The position numbers and the translations under genes are program-made. A stretch of DNA of 64,000 nucleotides from Dryas octopetala (lineage: Eukaryota > Streptophyta > Magnoliopsida > Rosales > Rosaceae). The stretch covers positions 11,997,304 to 12,061,303 of the forward strand of contig OY992836.1 in assembly GCA_963921425.1 (NCBI GenBank), read 5' to 3'. The notes beneath the pieces are model-generated. The model was not told the DNA's origin, made no database searches, and saw nothing but the letters and a program-made list of their open reading frames with translations. How positions within the stretch are numbered: the first letter of the stretch is position 1; each line of letters opens with the position of its first letter. Below, piece after piece: positions 34,753 to 47,760 of this stretch.

Positions 34753-37365
34753 ATGATGTTGGAGATGTGCCGAAAGCCATTGGAGAGATGCTTTGGAGGA
34801 GGAGGAGATGGTGGGGACGAGCTGCTTTGGCACATGGACCTCAAGCCCCACTCTTCTGGGGACTATTCCATTGCAGTGGTGCAAGCCAATTCGGCTCTTG
34901 AGGACCAGGGACAGGTGTTCACCTCTCCTTCCGCCACGTATATCGGGGTCTACGACGGCCATGGCGGCCCTGAAGCTTCTCGCTTCATCACCAACCGCCT
35001 CTTCCCCTTCCTTCACAGTAAGTAGTACACCCTCTACAAAAACCCCCCCTGCTGTTTTTTTGTTCATATTTTTGTTTGTTTTTCAACAATTACTTTTCAA
35101 TTATTAGTTTAGATCATACAAATTTGCTTAGCTCAAGTAGTTAGCCAATTTTAAAGAAATTCAGAGCAGCATAGAAGGTGTTATTGTTGTTTATATAATG
35201 TTGTTTTCCTTTAACTCACTTTTTTCTCAGCCACCAATCAGATGGATATGTTTCCTTTAGATTATTGTAATAAAGTTCACAATTTTATCAAAAATAAAAA
35301 CAAAGATTTTATTTTTATTATTTTTAAGTTGGTTTACTATTCTTCAGAGTTTTCGATTGAACAAGGTGGGCTATCAGAGGATGTGATAAGGAAGGCATTT
35401 GGTGCAACTGAGGAGGAGTTCCTGGAATTGGTTAAGCAATCATGGCCCCGACGGCCGCATATTGCTTCAGTAGGTTCGTGTTGCCTTGTTGGCGCCATTG
35501 CGAATGGTGTTTTATATGTGGCTAATCTCGGGGACTCGAGGGCGGTTCTTGGCCGGAGAGCATTGGAGGGGCAGGCAAATGGTGTGGTGGTGGCAGAGCG
35601 ATTGTCTACAGATCACAATGTTGGAGTGGAGGAAGTGAGGAAGGAGGTTAAGGATCTCCACCCTGATGATTCACACATTGTGGTGTATACGCGTGGAGTT
35701 TGGCGGATTAAGGGCATTATTCAGGTACTAAATGAGGCTTCTTTTACTTTCCTTAATCATCTCTGTCATGGATATTGTTGTATTGATCGGTTATGTTGAT
35801 TACAGTTTAATCTTTGATGCATTTTATTTTTTGTCTACCCTTGTTATGATGGTTTTTCTGATGTTAGTAATGATGCTTTTTAGACTGCTTAACTAGAAAT
35901 TTACATTGTTTTTAGGGGGAGTTCAAAAGATTTTAATTTCAAAACCTGAATGTGTGGTTTGCTTTCAGTGATGAATTGGAATCTCAGGGGATTTGTCCTG
36001 ACTGCACATAAAAGATGTTTGTGAAACTGTGATATAGGCATAATGGAAAGGAGTGGATTATACTTTGAAGTTTCCAATTTTATTCGTCATATGAAGAGGA
36101 GATTCCCTTGATATATTGTTTCTCCTGCAGTAATACCATGCTTAATCTCCTCATGTCTTCCATTCCTGCCATCTTACAGCATACTGTTCCTAAGCCTGAA
36201 CCTCATCCTACGTGCTTTGTTTGAAGTAAGCTCTTCAAAGAATAGATCTGTACAAGTTACAACCATTCTTTCCTGAAGTGTAAGAAGGAAAAGTCCACAT
36301 TTTGATGTGGATATGGTATTCTCCCTTTGTTGATTGATATCCTTCTATCTTCACAAGTTCTGCCCCTTTGGCCACTTTCTAGGAAGCTAATAATTTAAGT
36401 ATTTTAAGCAAAGGGGGATGGTTCATGGAATGCACATGAAAACCCAAAAAGTATGTGTTGTGAGTCTTGTGACCCGTCAAAATCATTCTTGAGCTGATTT
36501 GTTGCATGTGATCCTTTTTCAAGTCCACTCTCATAAGCAACTGAGAGCTGTAGCAAGTTCCATGCCCATTATGAAACACACATAAAGCCTACAATATTAC
36601 ATACTCCAGTAGTCCAGTGCCATTATGATAAAAAATTTAGTTGTGTGGTAGTCAGCTTTTTATATCCTAGATACCTTGTAAAAGTGAACGTATTATTCTC
36701 GAGAGTTGTTTGCTTTATCTCTTGTTGGTATTTTCCCCTGCCTATTCTCTGATGAAATTTCCCCTTTTTAGGTCTCAAGATCAATTGGAGATGTCTACTT
36801 GAAGAAACCCGAGTATAACCGAGATCCTCTCTTCCATCACTTCGGTATACCTGTTCCCTTAAAGAGGCCTGTAATGACAGCAGAACCCTCAATTTTAGTT
36901 AGAAAGTTGGAGCCACAGGACATGTTTCTGATATTTGCATCAGACGGTCTCTGGGAGCATTTGAGTGATGAAGCAGCTGTTAAAATCGTCTCAAAAAATT
37001 CAAGAGTTGTAAGGCCCTATCAAAATTTATTTCTGAGGTGGTGTTCTGTTTCTATAAGTTACAAGATATTAACAGTTGCTTAAATTTAATCACAGGGAAT
37101 AGCAAAGCGATTGGTGAGAGCTGCGATTCAGGAGGCTGCAAGAAAAAGAGAATTGAGATATGAGGACATAAGACGAATTGAAAAGGGGGTAAGGCGCCAT
37201 TTCCACGATGATATCACTGTAATCGTGATATATCTGGATCATTCACAAGTTCCCCAAAATGATAGTGTCAAGGATAACACTCTCTTTAACTGCACTAGTG
37301 TCCCAGTTGATATCTTCTCTACTAATGAAGTTGAACTAGATGGCTCACTTCATACCATTCCCTGA
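34753..37365 (+). CDS. Protein phosphatase 2C, clade D type
   Basis: Four exons (34753-35017, 35348-35724, 36772-37008, 37096-37365) with GT-AG introns and matching phases give 382 residues. It is a Mg/Mn-dependent Ser/Thr phosphatase. The metal-binding motifs are in the expected order: [17 protein letters not shown] (Asp68 and Gly69), [99 protein letters not shown] and [17 protein letters not shown]. The N-terminal [14 protein letters not shown] and the [20 protein letters not shown] blocks are characteristic of plant clade D, whose members act at the plasma membrane on H+-ATPase (SAUR-PP2C.D) or in leaf senescence and immunity signalling. Which applies here is unknown. The start is tandem ATGATG at 34753; the second ATG would shorten the protein by one residue. 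Confidence 0.92.
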
Positions 37366-38773
37366 GAAAATCGGTTGCTCCAGAATATGCACTATCTTGT
37401 AAAAAAAAACAAAACAAAACAAAAAAAGAGAGAATTTATACATAGGTGCATCCAGATAGAGGGAAGGTTGGAGTTTCCTTGTAATTTTACAGGAAGGGTT
37501 GTTGCACATGGTTTTGCCAAATGAAGATGCTGCTGACTTCTCAGCCTTGATCTTTGACCTCATTTTCAGCTCTCCCTCGTCGGTGTATAATTTTGTTCTG
37601 ATTTCCACATGTTGTGTATATAGGGAGATATATACAAGAGTAAATTTATCTTGAACTGAAAATCCCATTCTTGTTAAACTGGATGAGACACAACTGCTTT
37701 CATTTTGTACTCAATCTTCTGTTTTTTCCTCAACATCTTTTGCATGCAAATGAGCTTGAATATGTTGATCGAGGCAGGTTCCAAAATGGGCATTCGCAAA
37801 AAATTTCAAATTTACAGACTAAACCGACTTTCCTGGGTTTATCGAAGGAGTTTCAGTTTGGTTTGTAAATTTGCAAAATTTGTGAACATCTGCAACATTT
37901 GACACCTATGACTTAGCAACATAACTAGTTTACTACTAAATGTTTGATGAAGTAGGAACTAAAACTAAGAGCTTTAAGTAAACAACAGGAGCAGTGGTTG
38001 ATAAATGCACACTAATCTTATATATCGTGCGGTTTCCTAATTTTTGTTACATACCAACATGGTTTATTCCTTGTCAACTACCACCTTAAGTGCCCGACAT
38101 GATCGAGATCGAGAACATCCCAGATTCCCAGGTCAGATCACTAGCAGACAATAACTCTGTTGTCCGTACAGTGCCCAAAAATCCCCAATAAAAAGCCCCC
38201 TCAATATTGAAATTTGTGTCCCGTTAAATTGGTATCCACTCCACGTAGCTCTCCAACTACAATGCTCTATCTTATATGATTATATCTTGGTGGTGATTCT
38301 TGGCCAAAAAAAAAAAAATATCTTGGTGGTGATTTACTCAATTTACATTTATAAGTTATTACGTGGCAATTCATATTATGTACATCAGTACATGTGGGTC
38401 AATTTGAAACACAAATCATATAATAATTGCGTACGTTAATAATGGTGTTTTTTTTCTTAATAACGGTGATAAACAAGTTCAACTTAATCTGAAAATCTTT
38501 ATACTCATTAACACACATCCACCAATTTACCATACATTATACTCTTCATACAAATTGCTTACAGATATCCTGTGAAGTCTGAACATAGTCAACTCAGATA
38601 TTGCTACACTATATATTTTTCTGTATATAAATATACGTTATGTTAATCATACACAATAAATCCTTCACATCGCGCAAGTACTTATACATAGCCTACATAT
38701 TTTTTGGGTTACATGGCAGGGTTAAAAGCCTAGAAACTAGAAGGAACCTAACTAGCCAAAGATCTGGCACTGC
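37366..38773. other. PP2C 3' UTR and spacer
   Basis: The first 300 bases are likely 3' UTR. The remainder is AT-rich with a poly-A run near 38310. No coding region. Confidence 0.4.
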
Positions 38774-39091
38774 CTAGATCCAAAAGGTTTTGGTTAAGAG
38801 GGGAACAAGAGAAGGGGGAAGAGAGTCAAAAACATGAAGACTGAACTCAAGATCATGACTCAACTTAGCCATAAAATCAGCAGCATAATTGGCCTCTCGA
38901 AAAATATGGCTAATGGAACAAGCTCAATCCTTCTTGATGAGACTTTGACAACAAGAAATAAGGCTGAAAAGGGGGTGATTCACATCAACTGAGGTAGAGA
39001 TCAATTGTACAACAAATTGGGAGTCACATTCCACCATGACTTGATGAAAGCCGGCATGCCAAGCAAGGGAAAGACCTCTAAACAGCCTCCA
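38774..39091 (-). pseudogene. LINE-type RNase H (RVT_3) domain relic
   Basis: The minus strand reads LFRGLSLAWHAGFHQVMVEC, DSQFVVQLISTS, then after a TGA in place of Trp (KKD-stop-ACSISHIF) REANYAADFMAKLSHDLEF. This is the second half of the RNase H fold of plant non-LTR retroelements: ExDS, SHIxREANxxAD. It ends at a TAG at 38774-38776. No reverse transcriptase is seen upstream, so it is a truncated insertion or an old fragment. Confidence 0.75.
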
Positions 39092-42000
39092 TATATACGT
39101 AGCCTAATCATTCACAGTCAGTGGCATAGTAAAAAAAAACACTTTAACAAGGGGGCACTTGAGACTTCAAGCAATTTTTTTTTTTTTAAATTACAATTTA
39201 AGCTAGTTTTTATCTTGTAACAAAAGTTCTTAGTTCTGCACTTTCTTCTCTAGTCCTTTAAACTTTTTATATGAGGAAATAATGATTATATAAAAGAAAA
39301 TGTGACCAAAATCTAGAGTAAGGTAGAGATATTTTTGAAATAAAAAGACGAATATATAGAAAGAAAAGAACAAAGAGGGAAATGATCTACTTTAATTTGA
39401 ATGAATGAATAAAAAAAAACTAATATAAATTAAGGTGAGAAGATGCACGTGTCCCCCTGTGCTTGTTGGGGCTTGTCCAGGGGCATGCTGTCGTCAACTG
39501 CATGCATGGTTGCTCCACTCACATTGATGAATAGTGGGTACACAGTTCCAATCACATCACTCCATCTGTACTATATAATTAATCCCTCCTTCTAGAAAGT
39601 AGAAACAAACCTCAAATGTCTCCTTTTTTTCGCCACTAAACCTCAAATATCTCTTTGTTTTTTTTTTTTTGGCCACTAACCTCAAATATCTCAAAGTTCT
39701 CTTAACTTCTACGGTTCTACCAATTAATGTATAAATTGGTAGAACTCACTGCAATTATAATTTTGAACCCTTAATTGGTTTCATACCATCAACTTTATAT
39801 GACTTCTGATTTTTTTTTTTCTTAAGAAACATAATATGATGTCATAGATATAAGTGGCTTGGTGCGTAGTAGAGATAGAGTTATACCTCTTTTTAAAAAG
39901 AATATATTGACACTCCTCTAAAGTATTAGCATATCCCCAGTTCTTCTGAGTTGTGAAACAAAGATGCAGTATACATAATGATTAATTTAGGTTTTTTTGT
40001 AGAATAATATATATAATAGTCTTTTTTAATGATTTATGAGAATGAAAGATTTTAATTTAGTGAATCTTCTAGTATTGAAAAAAAAAATATCACTAAACTA
40101 GCAGTTAATTTATAAATATATAATAATTACAAAATATTAAACATATATTTAAAATTGACTGCTTGTTATGTATAAAAAAGTTTCTTTTATGCAAAGAAGG
40201 AAATTTACTATAGAGTTGAACTATGAGCGCAAGTGTTGGGATAAATGCTTTTTACATACTAATTGACAAACATATTCTTTCTCAGTTTATCTCTCCCCGA
40301 CACCCTGCTCCCTTTCTCTCGACCAGCACCAGGCCGGAACCTGCAGCCTCGACACCCTTCCATCCCTCCCCCTCCCCCTCCCCCCCTTTACTGTCATCTT
40401 CATCTTCAACTTCCCTCGATCCTACATTTTGTTTGTTGTGGTTTGGGTATTTGTTTGTTTGTTGTGGGTATTTTTTGTGGTTTAGGTATTTGTTTGTTGT
40501 GGTTTGGATTCTGAAAGATAGAGATGAGGAGTGAAAGAAAAGGAGGGGAAGAGTGAAAATTCTTTAATTTTGCAATTGGTTCCGAAGCTGGTCCTGATCT
40601 CATACCGAACCATATGGTATGGGTTTAACACGGTACCATTTTTTAAAATGGTCATCCTGTTCTGACCAAAAACTACGGTCTTGGGAACGGGTTAAGGTAA
40701 ATCCCGAGTCCCGACCCATCTCATCTCGTGCCCACCCGTAATCAATTAATGTCCATGATTTTAGGGGATTGATTATAATTTGTATAATGACTTATTTATA
40801 AAAGCTCAGTTAGTTCAAAAAACGTATTTCACATTTATTTCCATAAACCTAAGTAGAAAACGTAAAATTAAAACACCTATAACTTATAAAGCTATAAATA
40901 AACAACCTATAATTCAAAAAATCTATAATTACAAACCAAAGTACAAACTATATTGCAAGATAAATCTAAGTAAAAACCCCATGATTAGAAACCTAATTAA
41001 AACATTTGCCTACAAACCTTGAATAAAAAAATCAAAAAATATTATTGTACCAAAAACATTACCTCAAATCCTCCTTTTTTTTTTTTTTTTGGTTGAGATT
41101 TAGGCAAATCACTCACTGATTTTTGGTTAATAGACATTTAAGGACTTGTGTTATTAAATGACATATGATGTATTGGCAAAAAAAAAATAAAACATAATGT
41201 AAATATTATATTTTCTAGTGACATATTATGGCTTATGTGACATGAGTTTAAGGAATTGTCCTTATATTATAATTAATAAAGCAATAGGATTGAACTCTAA
41301 GAAAAATATTTCGAAAACTCTTATATCTAAAATCTCATTTTCATAAAATCAAATACTCTTTTCCTACCCAAAATTGTCCACGCATGCCATCTACCATGGT
41401 TCATGCGCCAACAGAAACCATAGTGGTCTTCTCGTCATTTACCACATAAGAAAATGTGGATTCTATAACCTTTTTTTTTTTTTTTTTGGTAAAATGTGGA
41501 TCTTATAACTTTAACGTAAACAAATAAGGCTTCAAAAGAGATGTTTGATACAGTTAAATAACATGTAGCAAAATTTGAAAGACGAGCATAATATTATACT
41601 GTGAATTATAGAGTTTTGAAAGTCATGGTGCAAAGTGAAAAATGATGGAAACTTAAAGGGTGCGAAGTATTATTAACCCATTTTATATATGTGTAAGTAT
41701 TTAATTTTGAATTAATTACCCTAGGCTACCTTTAACTTATTGTTTTTACTTTCTAATGCACCAATTAATTTTATTTAACAACAAAGTAAGCTGCAGCTAC
41801 CTGGCTTATTTTGAAATATAGTCAATTGCCATTTTTTTTTTCTCTCTCTCTCTCTCTCTCTCTCCCCCTTGCTACGTCTCTTTTCTCTTTCATCTTCATC
41901 ATCATCATCATCATCTTCTTCTTCTTCTTCTTCTTCGCAGAGCAAGTACCTTCGGGACAAACACCACCACCACGAGCAGCACTGCTATCAATGGTCTTGA

Positions 42001-43252
42001 AAATCTCAGCGTCAACCAAGAAGCAATGGATCTGCTCCGATCTTAATTAAAGCCTTATGGATCTGCTCCGACCACTCTGGCATCTCTTGATTGGACATGA
42101 TCACAGCTCGTGGTAGACTCCTACTTTGATTTCTTATCAGTAGAAGGTTCTTGAATTTTTTTTTAAACTCAGTTTATGAAACTGCAATTTCTGAAACGTT
42201 GCAAGTGAACTGAAATTACAGTTTATTGGAGTTGCAAACTTGCAGTTGCAATTATTAATTACAAGTAAAACTATAGTTTATTTGAGTTGCAGGCTTACAG
42301 TTGCAGTTACTAATTGCAAGTGAAATTGTAGTTTATTAGAGTTGCAGAAAGATGTTTAAAAGTGAAGATGAACAGTTATTTGTTTGGTAAGGTTGAAGAA
42401 AGAGATCGGTTTTGGGCTGTTTGTGTAGTTGGTTTGGTTGTGATGCATTGATATTGGTCTTTTACAAGGTGTCTTTTAAAATGAGGTGGAGTTTGGGGCC
42501 TTTGGGCAATTGGAAAGAAAAAAAAAGTTTGAGATTTCGTTTAGTTATTTTAAACCTTAAACTCTAATACATTTTTATGTAAAAAAATAATTAAAAGTAT
42601 CCTAAAGGGCCTAAAACCTAATATCCTCAAGAATATAGAATATAGAGGGTTTAATGTACAAATTATAGAGTATAAAGAGTATTAGGGTATATAGAGTATT
42701 AGGGTTTAGATTTTAGTGTATCATTAAATTATACAGTATAAAGAATATACTAATTTTATTTATTCATTATATTAATTTTATTTAACAGTATTTGTTCCAG
42801 TGTGCATTATATTCACCTTATATCACATGAAACTCACTATATAATTTAGTTTATTTAATTTTTTTTTATCAATTTAGTAGATAATATGTTAAATAAACAT
42901 ATGGTAAAGTTTCATTAAAAGTTTCTGTATTTTGATAGTAATTTATGTCATTTATGTCAAATTTTTGTCAAAATTTTAAATTTTTTTGAAATTTCTATCG
43001 AATTTTTTCGAAATCCGAAATTTAATTCCTTACTATTAACTATTAACTCATTTTATATATTTACTTATTTTTCTAGAGATAAGTAATGGTACGGTGGTAC
43101 CTATGGGAGCTTCGGTGCACGAGCAGCAGTTGATAAATGCTTTCCCACTGATCTTATCCCGAGGTCGATCTTTCTTATATGTGGTGGCAGATACGACTCG
43201 CCACTCGTCAACAAGCAACAAAAACACGGCTGACTAAAGAGAGAGCAAAAAA
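39092..43252. other. Long intergenic region with simple repeats, upstream of KAI2
   Basis: AT-rich with several poly-T runs. Distinct points: a C-rich tract at 40365-40386; a CT-repeat at 41840-41864 followed by ATC/TTC triplets at 41893-41937; and a roughly 57-bp short tandem repeat at 42205-42346 (AGTTTATT-GAGTTGCAG recurring). 40600-40740 resembles dispersed transposon sequence (GGTACCATTTT and its inverse). No gene supported. Confidence 0.4.
42205..42346. repeat. Short tandem repeat, about 2.5 units of about 57 bp
   Basis: The words AGTTTATTGGAGTTGCA, AGTTTATTTGAGTTGCAG and AGTTTATTAGAGTTGCAG recur at near-regular spacing, with TTGCAGTTGCA between them. Units are diverged. Confidence 0.6.
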
Positions 43253-44466
43253 ATGGGAATAGTAGAAGAAGCTCACAACGTCCGGGTTCACGGGTCGGGT
43301 CAGCAAGTCATAGTTCTTGCCCACGGGTTCGGCACCGATCAGTCAGTGTGGAAGCACCTGGTCCCACACCTCGTGGACGAGTACCGAGTCGTCCTGTACG
43401 ACAACATGGGCGCCGGAACCACCAACCCGGAATACTTCGATTTCGAGCGCTACTCTACGCTCGAAGGCCATGCGTACGACCTACTCGCGATTCTCGAGGA
43501 TTTGCATATCCAGTCATGCATCTTCGTCGGCCACTCCGTCTCCGGCATGGTCGGCGCCATCGCCTCCATCACTCGCCCCGATCTTTTCTCCAAGCTTGTC
43601 TTGATCGCCGCCTCGCCGAGGTAGTTGAAGTAGATCGAGTAGATCTATTTAATTATTCCAGATTCCAAGTCAATTACTATATCATCCTAATTCCTAAATC
43701 CTAACCCAAATGGTCATCGGTCGATAATTACCTTTTCATTAATTTATTGGCTTCACTCAATCATTTTTATTTTATTTAATTGTGGCTTTACGCAATTTGC
43801 CAATTACTTAATGGGAAGTTTCGAATATTTGTATTTTTTGTTTTCATTAAAATGTTTTTGTCATTTTTTTTAATAATTTTGGAAATATAAAACTAAGCTC
43901 GATTTTTTGTCGAGAAGTGATTGAGTGCTCGAACTCTGTCGAGCATAATGATTCTAAAATTTTAACTAATTTTAAAAGTTTTTTTAATTAATAATCTGAT
44001 TCAAGTGACATTTAATATTAGGTATCAGAACGAGGTGGATTACTACGGAGGGTTCGAGCAGGAAGAACTGGAGCAGCTATTCGAGGCGATCCGGTCGAAC
44101 TACAAGGCGTGGTGCTCGGGGTTCGCGCCCCTGGCGGTCGGCGGAGACATGGACTCGGTGGCGGTGCAGGAGTTTAGTCGGACCCTCTTCAACATGCGAC
44201 CCGACATAGCGCTGAGCGTGGCCCAGAGCATATTCCAGATCGACATGCGCCAGATTCTGCCGCTCATCACAGCCCCCTGCCACATCTTGCAGAGCGTCAA
44301 GGACCTGGCGGTGCCGGTGGTGGTGTCCGAGTACCTCCACCAGCATCTCGGCGGCAAGTCCATTGTGGAGGTCATGCCGTCCGACGGTCACCTGCCGCAG
44401 CTCAGCTCGCCGGATATCGTCATTCCGGTGCTGCTCAGGCACATCCGTTTTGATATCGCCGTCTGA
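43253..44466 (+). CDS. KAI2: Karrikin/KL receptor KAI2 (HTL), alpha/beta hydrolase
   Basis: Two exons, 43253-43620 and 44022-44466, are joined through a split Arg123 codon. They give 270 residues, the usual KAI2 length. It is an alpha/beta hydrolase that senses karrikins and an endogenous KL ligand in cytosol and nucleus, then recruits MAX2 to degrade SMAX1/SMXL2 repressors. The catalytic triad is intact: Ser95 (VGHSVSG), Asp217 (SVKDLAVP) and His246 (PSDGHLPQL). Other blocks are [19 protein letters not shown] near the oxyanion loop, [11 protein letters not shown] and [19 protein letters not shown] in the lid. Pocket positions include Val96, Tyr124 and Ala161, which favour KAI2 over the strigolactone receptor D14. 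From memory of the Arabidopsis protein, this copy has Gly98 and Ala190 where Arabidopsis has Ala and Gly. Both exons are GC-rich against AT-rich flanks. Confidence 0.95.
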
Positions 44467-45250
44467 ACTAAAATCTGATAATGTGGGGTTGTTTGTATTT
44501 AAGAGGGTTGTTTTTTAGGGGTTAATGTTGGGAACGCTAATTTTTTTTGTATGTGTTACTTGCTGTTGAGGTTGCCTCTGTTAGGTTGTGGATTGCGTGG
44601 GTTGTGCCATTGACCACCACATGGACAACGTCATGTGAAGGACTGAACGTTATTGCGCCACGTCGCGCTTTCCCTGTGTGCGTGCATGATGCATGAAGCA
44701 TTTTCTAAAATTGATGGCTCTATAATTAAATACAATAATACTAATTGTCTCACTTTTTTTTTAATATTTGTATTATATTTTATATGTTATTATTTTATTA
44801 GATATAGTATTTATTTTTTTTTTTTTTAATATATGAATGTCATGTAAAGTAATATAAAATTATGATATAAAAATATGATAAGTATAACATTATTAATAGC
44901 TAGGTCAACAAGAAAGTGTAAATAGATTGGCACCAAAGTGACGATTGTGGATAAAGAAAATGGTCATCGGTTGGCAAAAATGTGTCTGATTGATCGACAA
45001 AGCAAAACGATCAAATAAAGTTTTAGCAAAACTAATTAATTGGTGGGTGTTTATTTTAAGGTGTAGAATTGTGGTTCGAAAGTGTATGGTTAAAAGTTCA
45101 CTCAATATGAGAATTATGTCTTAATTCTTAAGGATAATTGTGTATCAACTAATCAAGATGCAATTGATTCTGAAGTTTTATTGATTAGCGTTTGATCTGC
45201 ATCTTGTTTGCATTGTAAGTTCTAATAAATTGGAATCTTACATTCAGATA
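44467..45250. other. KAI2 3' UTR and spacer
   Basis: About 250 bases of likely 3' UTR, then AT-rich spacer. It contains a single-arm relative of the 29-kb foldback element at 44741-44893 and ends at the CACTA target duplication. Confidence 0.5.
44741..44893. repeat. Single-arm relic related to the foldback element at 29022
   Basis: Contains ATATGAATGTCATGTAAAGT and TGATATAAAAATATGATAAG in the same order and orientation as the left half of the element at 29022-29438. No inverted partner is present, so it is half of a foldback or a related TIR element. Confidence 0.6.
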
Positions 45251-45519
45251 CTACACTACTACAAAAAAACTCATACATATCAGTAATTTACTGATATCTA
45301 AGGCCCCTAAAATTCGATATAGGAAAGCGTGATATCTATTCTCATTGGTTTACATATCAGTTTTGAACTGATATCTATAGAGATTTTTAAATCAGTTCCT
45401 TTTTAAAATGCGATATACTTTTCCTTCCCAGATGGTTAAAAATGCAATAAGTGATATATTTATAATATATTAAATCGGTATGGTTTTCAGAACAGATATC
45501 TTATAAATGAATAATATGA

Positions 45520-45880
45520 GTTTTAAACGTAGAACTGGTATAAATATTTCCATAGACATCTGTATTGTGTATAATAACGGATATCTTAAATCAAAGTTAT
45601 ATGTGTTTGAATTACGGAACTGGTATACATTGTCTGATAGACATCGGTATTGTTTCTCATAACTGATATCTAATATCTGAATTATATGTGTTTGAATTAT
45701 GAAACTGGTATAGACAGTGTTATAGATATCGTTATTGTTTTTAAGAACTAATATCGTATATCTGAATTATATGTGTTTAGAGTATGAAACTGGTATAAAT
45801 ATTTTCATAGATATCGATATTAGTGATAAGAACGGACATCGTAAAAATCTATTATATGTGTTTTTATTGTAGAACTGATT
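45520..45880. repeat. CACTA left subterminal repeat array, units of about 85 bp
   Basis: The words GAACTGGTATAAAT, GGAACTGGTATACA, GAAACTGGTATAGA and GAAACTGGTATAAA recur about every 84-86 bases. Each is followed by ATAGA(C/T)ATC and preceded by TTATATGTGTTT. Such subterminal repeats are the binding sites of TNPA-like proteins in characterised CACTA elements. Confidence 0.8.
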
Positions 45881-46435
45881 TTGAAGCCATGATTTGTATC
45901 AGTTTATTTTCCCAAAAAAGATATCTATACTCTATACCATTTCAGTTTTTATATTAGAATTGATCTTATATATTTCGAAATTAGAGTTATGTAACACATG
46001 TTTTGATATCGAATTTATGTTTAGAAAATTGATATAAATGGTTAACACCATTGAACCATCTGCTGCATATTTATTTAGTGGCCAATTTACCTGCACAAAG
46101 AAGCTAAACAATCCATTCTATTTCATCAAATGTCATATATTTCAAAGGACTAAAAAGTTGTCATATCACAAAAATTAGGGGGAGACCTCATCATCTCTAA
46201 CCCCTTCCTTCAAATATATCTAAGCTAGCTAGGCTAGGCATCACCTAAAACTACCCTTTACAAAAACTGTTAGGCAGTAGGCATGCATTTTCCCAAAAAA
46301 CTAGGCAGTAGGCATGCAATTCCCCATTCCACTTTACAAAATATGGGCATGGCAGCATTTAAATTAATTGATCTAAGTTCTATAATATCCACAAAATGGC
46401 ACATTCAGCCATCACCACATATACCAAAGCCTACA

Positions 46436-46534
46436 CATAATTCAAGTTAACAAAGTCACCCCATTCATCAACTCGAACATCATCAATTTGGTCTTTGGTG
46501 TAACTACATCGCTTGATCTTCGATTTGCTCCACT
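46436..46534 (-). pseudogene. Unidentified terminal exon-like piece inside the CACTA element
   Basis: Preceded on the minus strand by a TTTTCAG acceptor, the frame reads WSKSKIKRCSYTKDQIDDVR then VDEWGDFVNLNYV and stops at TAG. The clean acceptor, open frame and stop suggest a last exon. I do not recognise the protein. It could be captured host sequence or a remnant of the element's own second protein. Confidence 0.45.
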
Positions 46535-47521
46535 GAAAACACAGGAAAATTGTATTAGCTCAATAGTAAGGTAGCTTAAAGCTTGCTCATACTAAAATAA
46601 TGCTTGCAACTAGCTTGTGCAAATTCACATAACTAACACCGTGGAAAATAGGTATTCTTAACATGAATATATGGCTAGCTAGCTATATATATGCATTAAG
46701 GTATAAATTGCTAGACAACTTTTCAAAGGTTAGAGGAATTAGACATGCAGTAGAACGGTTAAGTTTGATGTATTAGAGGCAAACAAAAGAGAACTTAGTA
46801 CAAATTGAATGCATACATAAAAAAAGAACAATATATAGAATGTAGAAAGCAGAATTTTGCCAACCATGATGATGGCCACGTATGGCCGGTTTTGGTACTG
46901 ACCAGTTTTTTAAGGCAGGTTCAGATGGAATCCTTCGTTACTGTGAGGAGACACAAGAGATGGCAATGATTAAGGAAATCCATTTGAGTAGGTTCCAGCT
47001 GTATTCAATATAAGCAATGCAGTTAACCACTATTTAGAAATTTCAAGCAAGTATATAAGCAAATATATATTGTACATTGCATCCGCAACAAAATCTATGG
47101 TCATGCATATGCATTCAATGGATACCCAATGGAGGAATTGTCAAGATTTTAGAGTGGGATAGTAAAAGAGTTGTATTTAAAGATGATATATATAAAGAAT
47201 AGAACCTTCTACATGTCCATTGTATCTGCTATTTGGTTGGGTACGTGCAGCAAACTTATGCCTTAGCAAATTGGAAACAACCAGTTCAAAATGGATACAA
47301 CTTTTTGAAGACCATTTAGACTTTCTAGAAAAGACATCAAAAATTCAATTTTACTTGCCTCTTCCATTAAATCCAAATCATGGATGTCTGTTTTAGTTGT
47401 CAATGAGTGATCATTCAAGCCTATAGTTCACTGCTGGGATATCAGCATGCTAGTGATCGAACACCCCTTCCTGCAACAATAAATTAATGCAAACACATGA
47501 ACAAGTTTAATTTGCACTGAT

Positions 47522-47760
47522 CCAATTGGCTGGAGAGATGGCATGTGCTTTACTTAATATACAAAGACCAATAAATAAGCAAAGAGATACTTTGATAGTG
47601 TGAGTGGTTGAAGAACCTATATTCCAACCTCTCTTAACTATTTAACTAATTATTTAGTAGACTAACAAATAAGAAGATAACTACTATACATGGAGCCTAC
47701 TAAAAATGTACCTACTTCTGGTACCAAAGCCTCCATGTCTTGATTAATTACTTGGAGATG
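47522..47760. repeat. Internal duplication in the CACTA element, copy A
   Basis: About 240 bp that recur at 48718-48955 in the same orientation. Both start AATTGGCTGGAGAG-TGGCAT and share TACAAAGACCAATAAA, AACAAATAAGAAGATAACT and TTGATTAATTAC. Several small indels separate the copies. Confidence 0.85.

Noticed and set aside
41775..42050. Open frames over the CT/ATC/TTC repeats at 41.8 kb
   Set aside because: They encode only homopolymer-like Ser/Leu or Asp/Glu tracts produced by the microsatellite.
44077..44442. Minus-strand open frame over KAI2 exon 2
   Set aside because: Shadow of the GC-rich KAI2 exon; no independent signal.
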